Shown here: positions 26,984 through 37,002 of the stretch, in pieces | How positions within the stretch are numbered: the stretch's first letter is position 1 | Layout of the letters: the number at the start of each line of letters is the position of its first letter | NCBI RefSeq assembly: GCF_008329985.2 | Contig: NZ_CP038437.2 | Location: 2,480,001-2,544,000, forward strand | DNA length: 64,000 bases | Direction of reading: 5' to 3' | Source of the DNA: Halomonas binhaiensis | Lineage (GTDB): Bacteria > Pseudomonadota > Gammaproteobacteria > Pseudomonadales > Halomonadaceae | Notes under the pieces: generated by a model | The model's database searches: none | What the model was told of the DNA's origin: nothing | What the model saw: the letters and a program-made list of their open reading frames with translations, nothing else | Made by a program: the position numbers and the translations under genes

Positions 26984-28074
26984 AGCACCCCTTGCGGGTA
27001 TGAGCCAAGCACTTTTACTTCAGAAGCGCGCAAGCGCACTTCTTCAAGCACTGCCGACACCCGCGGCTCGTCGATGTGGCCGGCAAAGTCGATGAAGAAC
27101 ACATAGTTCCACACCCCTGTGCGGGACGGGCGGGTTTCGAGACGCGTCAAGTCGATCTGGTGACGATGGAACGGCTCGAGCAGGTCATGTAGCGCCCCTG
27201 GCTGGTTACGCATGGCCACCACAAGGGAAGTCTTGTCGGTACCGGACATGGGGACTTCCTGGTTGCCAATGATCAGGAAACGAGTGGAATTGTCCGGACG
27301 ATCCTCGATCTTCTCGGCAATGTGACTCAGCCCATAGAGCTTGGCGGCCATGTCTCCCGCGATAGCAGCACTATGCCACTCGGACTTGACCAGGCGTGCG
27401 GCTTCGGCATTGGATGATACAGGCACGCGCTCCGCATGCGGAAAGTGAGCATCTAGCCATTTGCGGCACTGGGCAAAGGACTGCGGGTGAGAATAGATAC
27501 GCGACACCTTGTCCTTCAGCGTATTATCGGCCACCAGCAGGTGATGATGGATGCGCAGCACCACCTCGCCACAGATGTGCAAGGAAGAATCCATGAACGA
27601 ATCCAGGGTATGGTTGATCACCCCCTCCGTGGAATTCTCGACCGGCACCACACCATAATTCACCGCCCCAGCTTCCACCTCGCGGAACACTTCATCGATG
27701 GCAGCCATTGGTTGAGTCAAGGCACTTTCACCAAAGTGCTTGAGCGCCGCCTGCTGAGTAAAGGTCCCTTCCGGGCCCAGGTACGCGACCTTGATCGGCT
27801 GCTCCAGCGCCAGACAGGCTGACATGATCTCTCGGAACAGGCGTGCCATCTCTTCACTGTCCAAAGGACCCTTGTTCAGCTCCATCACTCGACGCAACAC
27901 CTGCGCCTCACGTTCAGGACGATAGAACACGGCCTTGGGGTCACTGGCGGTCTTGGTTTCTGCCACTTCACGCGCGCACTCTGCACGCTCGCTGATCAAG
28001 CGCAGTATTTCACCATCAATATCATCGATGCGCTCACGCAACGCGGATAGATCCTGCTTGCTGGAATCACTCAT
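26980..28074 (-). CDS. pheA: Chorismate mutase / prephenate dehydratase
   Basis: The P-protein, 364 residues. An N-terminal AroQ chorismate mutase (LRERIDDIDGEILRLISERAECAREVA), a prephenate dehydratase domain (VAYLGPEGTFTQQAALKHFG; the catalytic SSNAEAARLV in place of the common TSN) and a C-terminal ACT domain (TSLVVAMRNQPGALHDLLEPF; LTRLETRPSR binding phenylalanine) are all present. The ATG at 28074 has GAGG six bases upstream; the longer frame lacks one. It follows serC by 41 bp. Confidence 0.96.
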   Translation of the reverse strand: MSDSSKQDLSALRERIDDIDGEILRLISERAECAREVAETKTASDPKAVFYRPEREAQVLRRVMELNKGPLDSEEMARLFREIMSACLALEQPIKVAYLGPEGTFTQQAALKHFGESALTQPMAAIDEVFREVEAGAVNYGVVPVENSTEGVINHTLDSFMDSSLHICGEVVLRIHHHLLVADNTLKDKVSRIYSHPQSFAQCRKWLDAHFPHAERVPVSSNAEAARLVKSEWHSAAIAGDMAAKLYGLSHIAEKIEDRPDNSTRFLIIGNQEVPMSGTDKTSLVVAMRNQPGALHDLLEPFHRHQIDLTRLETRPSRTGVWNYVFFIDFAGHIDEPRVSAVLEEVRLRASEVKVLGSYPQGVL

Positions 28075-28115
28075 CTTTGCCTCTCGCTTCCTTCCTGATT
28101 CAACTGCGCCTTGAC

Positions 28116-29219
28116 TCAACCGCGCCGCTGCTCAAAGTCATTCATGAAGGTGACCAGGGCATCCACTGCTTCCTCCGGCACTGCGTTATAGAGACTAGCG
28201 CGCATACCGCCAACACTGCGATGCCCCTTGAGGTTCAACAGCCCTGCCTCATCCGCTTCACGCAGGAAATCCGCATCGAGACGATCATCCGCCAGGACGA
28301 AAGGCACGTTCATCCGCGAGCGGTTACGCTCCGCGACTGGATTACTAAACAGTTTACTTGCATCAATAGTGGCATAAAGCTTGGCCGCTTTACGCGCATT
28401 GATTGCTGCCATGGCCTCCAGACCACCGATATCCTGCCGGAGCCATTCGAATACCAACCCGGCCAGATACCAGCTATAAGTGGCAGGCGTGTTAATCATG
28501 GAACCAGCCTCGGCCAACTCGCGATAGCTGAACAGTGTCGGCATGTCACTTCGCGCACGATCGAGAAGATCATCACGCACAATCACCAGGACAAGCCCTG
28601 CCGGTCCAATATTCTTCTGAGCGCCGGCATATATCACCCCATAACGGGAGACATCCAATGGTCCAGATAGAATATCGGATGACATGTCTGCTACCAGCGG
28701 TATTTCCACACCATCCGGGCGCACGGCGCAAGGCGTATAATCGAAGGCCAGGCCACCAATAGTTTCATTGGTGGTGATATGCAGGAAAGCCGCATCCTCA
28801 GAGAGCTGGATAGCTTCTTCTCGAGGTATTTCAGTATTCCCAGAATCGACACTGGATGCAGCAACATGCGCAGCACCAAACAAGTGCCGAGCTTCCTTGA
28901 TCGCTTTCTTGCCCCAGATACCAGTCTCGAAGTAATTACCCGTGCCACCGTTACCCAGCAGGTTATAAGGTACAGCAGCAAATTGCTGGGTCGCCCCACC
29001 CTGGGTGAACAATATGCGGTAATTATCCGGTACCGCCAGCAAACTGCGCAGATCGGCTTCAGCTTTTTCGGCAATCGCCACATATTCGCTGGAGCGATGG
29101 CTCATCTCCATCACCGAGAGGCCGTGGCCCTGGTAGTCCAGCATTTCCTGCTGTGCACGTTCGAGAACAACAGTAGGCAAGGCAGCAGGGCCCGCGCAGA
29201 AATTGAAGTGACGTGTCAT
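28116..29219 (-). CDS. serC: Phosphoserine aminotransferase
   Basis: PLP enzyme for serine and pyridoxal phosphate synthesis, 367 residues. MTRHFNFCAGPAALPTVVLE, GGATQQFAAVPYNLL and the PLP lysine in GVIYAGAQKNIGPAGLV are diagnostic, as is MRASLYNAVPEEAVDALVTFM at the C-terminus. It lies between gyrA and pheA, as in Pseudomonas. A hairpin (29304-29330) separates it from gyrA. Confidence 0.97.
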   Translation of the reverse strand: MTRHFNFCAGPAALPTVVLERAQQEMLDYQGHGLSVMEMSHRSSEYVAIAEKAEADLRSLLAVPDNYRILFTQGGATQQFAAVPYNLLGNGGTGNYFETGIWGKKAIKEARHLFGAAHVAASSVDSGNTEIPREEAIQLSEDAAFLHITTNETIGGLAFDYTPCAVRPDGVEIPLVADMSSDILSGPLDVSRYGVIYAGAQKNIGPAGLVLVIVRDDLLDRARSDMPTLFSYRELAEAGSMINTPATYSWYLAGLVFEWLRQDIGGLEAMAAINARKAAKLYATIDASKLFSNPVAERNRSRMNVPFVLADDRLDADFLREADEAGLLNLKGHRSVGGMRASLYNAVPEEAVDALVTFMNDFEQRRG

Positions 29220-29303
29220 TTGTGTCCAGTATCCGTCTTTTGCCTTGGCCTTCAGCCATCATGTCCTGCATGGCGCGAAGGCATCCAGCACTTCAAGCAA
29301 GAA

Positions 29304-29330
29304 GCCTGCGACACTAGATGGGTCGCAGGC
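29304..29330 (-). terminator. Hairpin after gyrA
   Basis: Perfect 9-bp arms GCCTGCGAC/GTCGCAGGC with a nine-base loop, 46 bp after the gyrA stop. The following tract on the minus strand is only moderately T-rich, so partial read-through into serC is possible. Confidence 0.65.
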
Positions 29331-29375
29331 AGGGGTCTCAGCCTATGTCCTTCTTACGAGGACTAGAACCGTTCA

Positions 29376-32165
29376 TTATTGGCCATCGTCATCATCGGCC
29401 GGGTCAGCATTGCCGCCCTCTGAGTCGCTAGCTGGGGCATCATTAGCTGGGGTACTATCTCCGGAAGCAGCGCCTTCGGAAGCGGCATCCGTGGCAGCAT
29501 CGACATCAACGCCGTCATCATTCTCCAGCTCCTCCCCGACACTATCGTCTTCATCCAGCTCCTCGATACGCACGGTCTTGACCAGAGATTCCTCTTCACT
29601 CAGACGAATCAAGGTAACACCCTGAGTATTACGGGAGCTGATGGAAACTTCCTCGACACGGGTCCGTACCAGCGTGCCGCGATCGGTGATCAACATCATC
29701 TCGTCGCTCGAGTAGACCTGCATCGCAGCAACCATGGCACCATTGCGCTCGCTGGTCTGCATGGCGATCACACCCTGGCCACCACGACCGCGTAGAGGAA
29801 ACTCCTCGAGGCGAGAGCGCTTGCCATAGCCATTCTCACTAGCAGTAAGGATGTATATCTGGCCATCCTTGGCGACAGCAGCGGCATTCGTGGCTTCGCC
29901 ATCCACTTCGCCATCTTCCTCTTCGGCATCCACTTCAAGGCTCTTGGGAATGATCAGACTAATCACTTCCGCGTCATCGAGCAGACGCATGCCGCGTACG
30001 CCACGGGCAGTACGCCCCATGGCCCTGACCTGAGTCTCCTCGAAACGAATTGCCTTGCCATTGGACGACAGCAGCATGGCATGGTCACTGCCAGAAGTGA
30101 TGGCGGCACCGATCAGGCGATCACCTTCTTCCAGATCGATGGCAATCAGCCCCACGCTACGTGGACGAGAGAACTGCTCAAGACTGGTACGCTTCACCGT
30201 TCCGCGAGCAGTGGCGAAGAAGATATAGCAATCCGGATCGTAGTCATGCACCGGCATGATGGCATTGATCGCTTCGCCTTCTTCCAGCGGCAGAAGGTTG
30301 ACCAGCGGCTTGCCGCGAGAACCACGGCTGGCCGCAGGCATTTCGTAAACCTTGAGCCAGTAGACCTTGCCCCTGTTGGAGAACAGCAGCACGGTATCGT
30401 GAGTCGAGGCAACCAGCAGGTGCTCGATGACGTCTTCGTCCTTCATTGACGTCGCCGACTTTCCACGCCCGCCACGACGCTGAGCCTGATAGTCGGACAG
30501 CGGCTGTGTCTTGGCATAACCGCTGCGTGACACGGTCACCACCATGTCTTCCTCGGCGATCAGGTCCTCGATGGACAAGTCCAGTCGGCTAGCCTGAATT
30601 TCCGTGCGACGCTCGTCACCGAATTGGTCACGAACCGCCTCCAGCTCTTCGCGAATGACTTCGAGCAGGCGCTCTGAAGAGGCCAGGATCGCCATCAGTT
30701 CCGCGATGCGCTCGAGAATGGAAAGGTATTCATCCAGCAGTTTCTCGGTCTCGAGCCCTGTCAGGCGGTGCAGACGCAGCTCCAGGATGGCCTGGGCCTG
30801 AGCCGGTGACAGGCGGTACTCGTTGCCACTGTCGAGCAGGCCGAAGCCTTCTTCCAGATCTTCCGGCTTGCACGACGTAGCCCCGGCACGCTCAAGCATT
30901 CCGGTAACCTGCCCAGGCTGCCAGGAGCGCGTCAGAAGACGCTCCTTGGCTTCGGCAGCACTCTGTGAGGCCTTGATCAGCTCGATGACTTCATCGATGT
31001 TGGAGATGGCAACGGCAAGGCCTTCAAGAATATGACCACGCTCGCGGGCCTTCTTGAGTTCGAAGAGCGTACGCCGGGTCACCACTTCGCGCCGGTGGCG
31101 AATGAACGCCTCAAGCACCTGCTTGAGGTTCATTATCTTCGGCTCGCCATCTTCCAGGGCGACCATATTAATGCCGAAGACGCTCTGCAGCTGGGTCTGG
31201 GCGAACAGGTTGTTGACCACGACATCGCCACTTTCGCCGCGCTTGACCTCGATCACCACACGCAGGCCGTCCTTGTCGGACTCATCGCGCAGCTCGGCGA
31301 TGCCTTCGATCTTCTTGTCCTTGACCAGCTCGGCAATCTTCTCGATCAGGCGCGCCTTGTTCACCTGATACGGCAATTCAGTGACGATGATGTGGTCGCG
31401 GCCGGTCTTGTCGTCATGCTCGATGGTATGGCAGGCACGCACATAGATACGGCCACGCCCGGTGCGATAGGCCTCGAGGATGCCTGCCCGGCCATTGATG
31501 ATGCCCCCGGTGGGGAAATCCGGTCCCGGGATATATTCCATCAGGTCATCGATGGTGAGGCTGTAATCGTCGATCAGCGCCAAGCAGCCATTGATGACTT
31601 CCACCATGTTGTGCGGCGGGATGTTGGTCGCCATGCCCACGGCGATACCCGACGAACCATTGACCAGCAGGTTGGGAACCTTGGTCGGCAGCACATCCGG
31701 GATACGCTCGGTACCGTCATAGTTGTCGACCCAGTCGACAGTATCCTTCTCCAGATCCGCCAGCAGCTCATGGGCCAGCTTGGCCATGCGCACTTCGGTA
31801 TAACGCATGGCAGCTGCACTATCGCCATCGATGGAACCGAAGTTGCCCTGGCCATCCACCAGCACATGGCGCATGGAAAAGTGCTGAGCCATACGCACGA
31901 TGGTGTCATAGACCGCGCTATCCCCGTGGGGATGGTACTTACCGATCACGTCGCCCACCACACGGGCCGACTTCTTGTACGGCTTGTTCCAGTCATTGCC
32001 CAGTTCGTGCATCGCGAACAGCACACGCCGATGAACCGGCTTCAAGCCATCGCGCACATCAGGCAGTGCACGGCCGATGATCACGCTCATCGCGTAATCG
32101 AGATACGACTGTTTCAGTTCGTCCTCGATATTGACTGGCAGAATCTCTCTGGCGATGTCACCCAT
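29376..32165 (-). CDS. gyrA: DNA gyrase subunit A
   Basis: A 929-residue subunit that cuts and rejoins DNA. The active Tyr122 is in [10 protein letters not shown]. The quinolone region reads GDSAVYDT with Ser83 and Asp87, so it is wild-type at the main resistance sites. The C-terminal pinwheel carries the GyrA box QRRGGRGK. The last 60 residues are extremely acidic (runs of Asp, Glu, Ala and Ser), longer than in E. coli and fitting a halophile. A 388-codon antisense frame is a shadow. Confidence 0.98.
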   Translation of the reverse strand: MGDIAREILPVNIEDELKQSYLDYAMSVIIGRALPDVRDGLKPVHRRVLFAMHELGNDWNKPYKKSARVVGDVIGKYHPHGDSAVYDTIVRMAQHFSMRHVLVDGQGNFGSIDGDSAAAMRYTEVRMAKLAHELLADLEKDTVDWVDNYDGTERIPDVLPTKVPNLLVNGSSGIAVGMATNIPPHNMVEVINGCLALIDDYSLTIDDLMEYIPGPDFPTGGIINGRAGILEAYRTGRGRIYVRACHTIEHDDKTGRDHIIVTELPYQVNKARLIEKIAELVKDKKIEGIAELRDESDKDGLRVVIEVKRGESGDVVVNNLFAQTQLQSVFGINMVALEDGEPKIMNLKQVLEAFIRHRREVVTRRTLFELKKARERGHILEGLAVAISNIDEVIELIKASQSAAEAKERLLTRSWQPGQVTGMLERAGATSCKPEDLEEGFGLLDSGNEYRLSPAQAQAILELRLHRLTGLETEKLLDEYLSILERIAELMAILASSERLLEVIREELEAVRDQFGDERRTEIQASRLDLSIEDLIAEEDMVVTVSRSGYAKTQPLSDYQAQRRGGRGKSATSMKDEDVIEHLLVASTHDTVLLFSNRGKVYWLKVYEMPAASRGSRGKPLVNLLPLEEGEAINAIMPVHDYDPDCYIFFATARGTVKRTSLEQFSRPRSVGLIAIDLEEGDRLIGAAITSGSDHAMLLSSNGKAIRFEETQVRAMGRTARGVRGMRLLDDAEVISLIIPKSLEVDAEEEDGEVDGEATNAAAVAKDGQIYILTASENGYGKRSRLEEFPLRGRGGQGVIAMQTSERNGAMVAAMQVYSSDEMMLITDRGTLVRTRVEEVSISSRNTQGVTLIRLSEEESLVKTVRIEELDEDDSVGEELENDDGVDVDAATDAASEGAASGDSTPANDAPASDSEGGNADPADDDDGQ

Positions 32166-32251
32166 GGGTCGTCAAATCCTTTGGTACAGCTGATATAGGT
32201 ACAGCAGCAGGCAGTGCGTCACTGATGTCACGATGAACTCCCGACAAACTT

Positions 32252-32290
32252 CTCCAATGAACCATTCCAATGAACCATTCTATTGAACAT
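32252..32290. repeat. 13-bp tandem repeat upstream of gyrA
   Basis: TCCAATGAACCAT occurs twice exactly (32253-32265, 32266-32278), then once degenerate, 88 bp before the gyrA start. It lies in the gyrA leader or promoter region (32166-32369), where nothing else was recognised. Confidence 0.8.
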
Positions 32291-32369
32291 CAGGGAGCGT
32301 GACAGAGCGCACAAATACAGCGCACTAGCATATCACTTAAGGGCCTACCCGCGCAGCGTTTAACACACG

Positions 32370-32783
32370 TCAGGAAACCAGCAAGGGTTCCAGCGCCTCA
32401 CGCAGCTCGCCTTCTATGCTCGCCGCCTTGTTGTTGGCCACATCGAGCAGCACAAAGGTCAATACTGCCCGGGCCACCATGGCTCCATCATGCTTGCGAG
32501 TGATCTGCTGAGACATCCGCGCACTACGTGAGCCTAGGTCCGCAAGATGCGTGCGAACTTCAAGGTCATCACCGGCAACCGCTGCCGTACGGTAATCGAT
32601 GTTGAGATTGACCACGACGAAAGCCACATCACCACGCGATAGAACGCCCATCAGGCCCGCATGACGATCAAAGTAATCCCAGCGCCCTTCTTCGAGGAAT
32701 TCGAGATAGCGCGCGTGATTGACATGACCATAGCCATCGAGATGGAAGCCTCTCACGCGAAGCTCAATGCTTGTGGTGTTCAT
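32370..32783 (-). CDS. Acyl-CoA thioesterase, hotdog fold (FadM/YbgC type)
   Basis: A 137-residue single-hotdog thioesterase. GFHLDGYGHVNHARYLEFLEEGRWDYF holds the family's motif with Asp (DGYGHVNHARY). IDYRTAAVAGDDLEVRTHLADLGSRSARMSQ is the second half of the fold. The ATG at 32783 has AAGGG at good spacing; the ATG at 32789 would sit too close. It stands alone, divergent from rdgC. The substrate, a long-chain acyl-CoA or an aromatic-acid thioester, is not determined. Confidence 0.85.
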   Translation of the reverse strand: MNTTSIELRVRGFHLDGYGHVNHARYLEFLEEGRWDYFDRHAGLMGVLSRGDVAFVVVNLNIDYRTAAVAGDDLEVRTHLADLGSRSARMSQQITRKHDGAMVARAVLTFVLLDVANNKAASIEGELREALEPLLVS

Positions 32784-33028
32784 GAACATTCCCTTGTACA
32801 GAAAAGCAACCGAACCGCAGCAACGACTCGGAACACTACGCAGAGAACTGCGCAGAAACAGAAATAGCTATGCAGAAACGATATAACGAGATCAAATCTA
32901 ACATAACAGCCTCAAAGGCCCATCAGCGATAGATGCGTTGCTTCGGACGTATTCCCTGAATGTCCAACTAGCACCCGAAGCAGCCATTAGACATAATGTG
33001 CGTCCTTTTTGACCCTGGGATTTGCTTC

Positions 33029-33982
33029 ATGTGGTTCAAGCACTTGCACCTTTACCGCCTGCATGACGGACCGTCCATCGACGCTGGACAGCTGGAAACC
33101 GTCCTGTCTGAACAAGCTTTTCGCCCACTGGGAAGTGCCGAAGCACGCCGTATCGGTTGGACAACTCCGGCAGGTCGCGCAGGCGTACAGTATCTGCACG
33201 AACTGCAAGGACAACGTCTGATGACGGCTCTGCGTCAGGAGCGCATCTTGCCGGCATCGGTGGTAAAAGAAGAAGTCGAAGAACGCACCGAAGCCATCGA
33301 GACCCAGGAAGGCCGCAAGCTCCGTCGTCAGGAGAAACAGGACATCAAGGAGCAGGTCTACGAGGAATTGCTGCCCCGCGCCTTCGTGCGCAGCCAGAAG
33401 ACAGACCTCTGGTGGGATACCCGGCGCGGGTTGATCGCCGTCAATACTTCAAGCCGCAAACGTGCAGAAGAGCTCCTCGACTTGTTGCGCGAAACCCTCG
33501 GCAGCCTCAAGGTGACTCCCCTGGCGGCTCAGACCCTGCCTATCCGCGCCATGACTACCTGGCTGACTGACCCGGGATCTCGCCCTTCGGACATGGTGAT
33601 GGGAGACCAGGTCGAGCTCAAGGCCAAGGGTGATGATGGCGTGCTGCGGGCCAAGCAAGTGGACCTCGACAGCGATGACATCCAGCGTCTGTTGGAGCAT
33701 GACCGCCAGGCCAGCAAACTGGCCCTGGGGCTCGAAGGCCGCCTGCGCTTCGTGCTCCACGACGACCTGGCCGTGAAATCACTGTCTTTCGACGATGCGT
33801 TGGTCGAAGAAGCCAACCAGAGCGAGGATGGAGACGATGCTCTAGTCCGTCTGGAAACGGATTTCCTGCTGATGACCCAGGCTCTGGGTGATGCAGTGGA
33901 TCGTCTGCTCGACTGGCTTGGCGGTGAAGCCCAGAGCCCCTCTTCCGTTGTTTCCCCTGATCTTGCGACCACCACCTCATGA
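33029..33982 (+). CDS. rdgC: Recombination-associated protein RdgC
   Basis: A ring-forming, non-specific DNA-binding protein that limits RecA action, 317 residues. The N-terminus MWFKHLHLYRL is the family's usual start, so the upstream extension to 32996 is dropped. GWTTPAG, LLPASVVKEEVEER, KEQVYEELLPRAF and TDPGSRPSDMVMGDQVELK-type stretches match RdgC. Its stop overlaps the start of the next gene (ATGA), an uncommon coupling with a lipid acyltransferase. Confidence 0.93.
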   Translation: MWFKHLHLYRLHDGPSIDAGQLETVLSEQAFRPLGSAEARRIGWTTPAGRAGVQYLHELQGQRLMTALRQERILPASVVKEEVEERTEAIETQEGRKLRRQEKQDIKEQVYEELLPRAFVRSQKTDLWWDTRRGLIAVNTSSRKRAEELLDLLRETLGSLKVTPLAAQTLPIRAMTTWLTDPGSRPSDMVMGDQVELKAKGDDGVLRAKQVDLDSDDIQRLLEHDRQASKLALGLEGRLRFVLHDDLAVKSLSFDDALVEEANQSEDGDDALVRLETDFLLMTQALGDAVDRLLDWLGGEAQSPSSVVSPDLATTTS

Positions 33983-35142
33983 CTGCAACTTCTGACGCAA
34001 CCTTGGATCCCTGGCACGATATTCGGCCCTACCAGGACCATGAGGTGGCAGCCACTCTGGCCCGCCTCAGCGAAGATCCAGAATTGCTTGATGCACTGAC
34101 CCGCTATCGGCTGCCAAGACTTACCCGGCTCATGCCGAGGCTGTCGCGCACCCTGGCCAGCTGGGTGATCAAGCGTGAAGTCAAGGGAGTCGACACCATC
34201 CGCGACTTCCAGAATCGTATTGCCAGCTACATGCAGCGCATGCTGCGCGACTCTGCCGACGATTTTCGTGTCGATGGCGTAGAAAACCTGGACCCCGAGA
34301 CAGGCTACCTGTTCATTGGCAATCACCGCGACATTTCTCTGGATCCTGCCTTCGTCAACTACGCGCTCTACCTGGCCGGACGTGACACGGTGCGCATCGC
34401 CATTGGTGACAATCTGCTCAAGAAGCCCTATGTCACTGATCTGATGCGCCTCAACAAGAGCTTCATCGTGCCACGCAGTGTGCGAGGAAAACGGGCAATG
34501 CTGGCCGCCTATCAACAGCTGTCCGGATATATTCGCCACTCCATATGCAGCGACAACCACTCCATCTGGATGGCTCAGCGCGAAGGACGCGCCAAGGACG
34601 GCATCGATCGCACCGACCCAGCCATCATCAAGATGATGACCATGGCACATCGCATGCACAATCGTGATGCTGGCCTCGGAGCCGCCATAGAAGAACTGCG
34701 TCTGGTGCCGGTATCGATCAGCTATGAGTACGATCCCTGCGATGTGCAGAAAGCCCGTGAGCTGAAGGCCACCAGCGAAGAAGGCGGTTACAAGAAAAGC
34801 GAGTTCGAGGATATAAGCTCCATTGTCGCCGGAATTACCGGCTACAAGGGGCGTGTCCATCTACGCTTTGGCACACCGCTTGATGCAAGCTTTGACACGC
34901 CAGAAGCCGCTGCTGCCGAGATCGACCGCCAGGTGCTCGGTGATTACCACCTATTCCCCAGCCACTATCTGGCGCTTGAGACCCTGGGGGAACACCCGGA
35001 GCTGCTCGACATGAAGGAAGTCACGGAAGCCGACCGCACCCGCTTCAATGAGCGCCTGGCAGCAGTTCCCGAGGCGTTGCATCACTGGTGGCTGCGTCAG
35101 TACGCCAACCCGGTGATCAACTGCGCATCAGCCGCTCGGTAA
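33979..35142 (+). CDS. Glycerolipid acyltransferase-like protein
   Basis: A 387-residue protein of the PlsC/PlsB-like acyltransferase superfamily. The catalytic block reads GNHRDISLDPAFVN, so the His-to-Asp spacing is one longer (HX5D) than the usual HX4D; the inner Asp two after the His may instead act. NKSFIVPRSVRGKRAM and IWMAQREGRAKDG correspond to the glycerol-3-phosphate binding motifs. RLTRLMPRLSRTLASWVIKREVKG begins the domain. It is probably membrane-associated, but no clear transmembrane helix was seen. It overlaps rdgC by four bases. Confidence 0.8.
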   Translation: MTATSDATLDPWHDIRPYQDHEVAATLARLSEDPELLDALTRYRLPRLTRLMPRLSRTLASWVIKREVKGVDTIRDFQNRIASYMQRMLRDSADDFRVDGVENLDPETGYLFIGNHRDISLDPAFVNYALYLAGRDTVRIAIGDNLLKKPYVTDLMRLNKSFIVPRSVRGKRAMLAAYQQLSGYIRHSICSDNHSIWMAQREGRAKDGIDRTDPAIIKMMTMAHRMHNRDAGLGAAIEELRLVPVSISYEYDPCDVQKARELKATSEEGGYKKSEFEDISSIVAGITGYKGRVHLRFGTPLDASFDTPEAAAAEIDRQVLGDYHLFPSHYLALETLGEHPELLDMKEVTEADRTRFNERLAAVPEALHHWWLRQYANPVINCASAAR

Positions 35143-35150
35143 ATCACTCT

Positions 35151-35185
35151 CCAGCCTCGCCGTGACGGCGGCACAGCGAGGCTGG
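35151..35185. terminator. Hairpin between acyltransferase and pyrC
   Basis: Perfect 10-bp arms CCAGCCTCGC/GCGAGGCTGG with a 15-base loop between convergent genes. There is no T-run, so it may be a weak or Rho-assisted terminator. An imperfect 16-bp duplication (CATTTCAGAAA) follows at 35189-35220. Confidence 0.5.
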
Positions 35186-35251
35186 TAGCATTTCAGAAAA
35201 GCAACATTTCAGAAAGATTCCAGGGAATCTCTGAGCACGCCATCGAGCAGA

Positions 35252-36292
35252 TCAGGCATCACGCATACGCCAGGAAAGCTTCTCCCCAGCACACAACGGA
35301 ACCAGGGTATTCCCTTCTCCGAACGGCAGTTCCGCAGGCACTTGCCACTCGACCTTTTCCAGTGTGATGGTATCGGCATTGCGCGGCAGACCGTAGAAAT
35401 CCGGCCCATGATGGCTGGCAAACCCTTCCAGCTTATCCAATGCGCCCGCCTGTTCGAAGGCCGTGGCATACAGTTCGATGGCCGCAAACGCCGTATAGGC
35501 ACCAGCACAGCCACAACTGCTCTCTTTGTCATTACGAGCATGAGGTGCACTATCGGTACCCAGGAAGAAACTTGGGTTACCAGAAACAGCGGCCTCAACC
35601 AGTGCCTCCCGATGACGCTCGCGCTTGAGAATCGGCAGACAGTAGTAATGTGGACGGATGCCTCCGACCAACATGTGATTGCGGTTATAGAGCAAATGAT
35701 GGGCAGTGATGGTTGCGCCTATATTGCCTGGCGCTTCGCTGACGAAACGCGCCGCGTCCGCTGTAGTGATATGCTCGAACACCACTTTCAGCGAAGGGTG
35801 ACGTGACAGCAGAGGTTTCATGACTTTCTCGATGAACACCGCTTCACGATCGAAGATATCGATATCGGCGTCAGTGACTTCACCATGAACCAGCAGCGGC
35901 ATACCAAGCCGAGCCATGGCAGCGATAGCGGCGTCGCAGTGGCGGAGATCGGTGACGCCTGAGTCGGAGTTGGTCGTGGCGCCCGCAGGATACAGCTTGA
36001 CTGCCTGAACCTTGCCACTGGCCCATGCTGTCTCGATATCCTCGACGGTCGTCCGATCCGTCAGATACAACGTCATCAGTGGCTCGAAATGCGTGCCTTG
36101 CGGCAATGCAGCCAGAATCCTCTCACGATAGGACAACGCCTGCTCAAGATTCGTCACCGGGGGCTTGAGGTTCGGCATTACGATGGCGCGGCCCATCTGG
36201 CGGGCCGTATCGGCGGCCACCGCCTGAAGAGCAAAGCCATCCCGCAGGTGGAGGTGCCAGTCATCGGGCCGGGTCAAGGAAATCGCAGTCAC
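35252..36292 (-). CDS. pyrC: Dihydroorotase
   Basis: Class II dihydroorotase of pyrimidine synthesis, 346 residues. [10 protein letters not shown] supplies the metal HxH pair, [12 protein letters not shown] the carbamylated lysine, [23 protein letters not shown] and [15 protein letters not shown] the remaining metal ligands and catalytic Asp. The start is GTG at 36292. It stands alone. Confidence 0.96.
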   Translation of the reverse strand: MTAISLTRPDDWHLHLRDGFALQAVAADTARQMGRAIVMPNLKPPVTNLEQALSYRERILAALPQGTHFEPLMTLYLTDRTTVEDIETAWASGKVQAVKLYPAGATTNSDSGVTDLRHCDAAIAAMARLGMPLLVHGEVTDADIDIFDREAVFIEKVMKPLLSRHPSLKVVFEHITTADAARFVSEAPGNIGATITAHHLLYNRNHMLVGGIRPHYYCLPILKRERHREALVEAAVSGNPSFFLGTDSAPHARNDKESSCGCAGAYTAFAAIELYATAFEQAGALDKLEGFASHHGPDFYGLPRNADTITLEKVEWQVPAELPFGEGNTLVPLCAGEKLSWRMRDA

Positions 36293-36521
36293 GAGCAGTC
36301 CTGTTGTCTGGGTTGCAGCCCACGGAGGGCCTTGGGGAGAGACACTGCAGAAATGCTGCCAACAGCATTAAATCAGCAGCACTCGGCATGCATGAAGAGA
36401 TTCATGCCATCGCAGTATACCGTATGCCCCAATACAAAATGATCCGTTGGACAGGATAGTGATCCCTCCAAGACTATTTTCGCGTATTATCGGGGCGCTT
36501 ATCGTTTCATGCGGGGAATTC

Positions 36522-36968
36522 ATGCCTAAGGTACGTCATTATGCCGATCTCGTCGCCAGCCTGGCCGGATTGATGTGGCTCGCGTTGTACTGGTCGATCA
36601 GCATCTCATTGTATATCGACAGCCCGGAGCCAGCGATGGCGACATTGCTGGGACTTGCCAGCATGATCTTCATCAGTTTCGTTCACCGCCCTATTCGCGT
36701 ATTACTTAGCCGCTATCACGTGCGCAAGCGTCGTACAGAAATGTGGATGCATATTCTTGCCCTGCCTCTGACCCTGGCATTCTTGTTTGCCATTGCCATC
36801 GATCACTTGATTACACCGATGAGCGGGGCACAGAAAATGCTGCTGTTCAACGTGCTGGCGACTGCCAGCTGGTTGGTTTTCGTCGTCACCCTGTTGATGA
36901 AACTCGCCATTCGTGCCATTGCTGAGCGCCGCAGCAATGGCACGCCAGACAAGCCCACCGAGTCATGA
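36522..36968 (+). CDS. Small four-helix membrane protein, unknown
   Basis: A 148-residue protein not recognised. Hydrophobic stretches near residues 11-32, 40-55, 77-96 and 104-125 suggest four transmembrane helices, with a basic cytosolic loop (RPIRVLLSRYHVRKRRTE). The ATG at 36522 has GGGGA directly upstream; an in-frame start at 36447 lacks one. It lies in a divergent position to pyrC. No function can be given. Confidence 0.65.
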   Translation: MPKVRHYADLVASLAGLMWLALYWSISISLYIDSPEPAMATLLGLASMIFISFVHRPIRVLLSRYHVRKRRTEMWMHILALPLTLAFLFAIAIDHLITPMSGAQKMLLFNVLATASWLVFVVTLLMKLAIRAIAERRSNGTPDKPTES

Positions 36969-37002
36969 ATAGTGGGCTAGTCACGCACAAGACATCATCG
37001 AT

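Noticed and set aside
29376..32165. Quinolone-resistance mutations in gyrA
   Set aside because: Ser83 and Asp87 are wild-type.
31032..32198. A 388-codon open frame antisense to gyrA
   Set aside because: A shadow of the high-GC gyrA sequence; the gyrA reading with Tyr122 and the GyrA box is unambiguous.
33529..34860. A 443-codon frame antisense to rdgC and the acyltransferase gene
   Set aside because: It spans two well-supported genes and has low-complexity Ser/Arg content typical of antisense frames.
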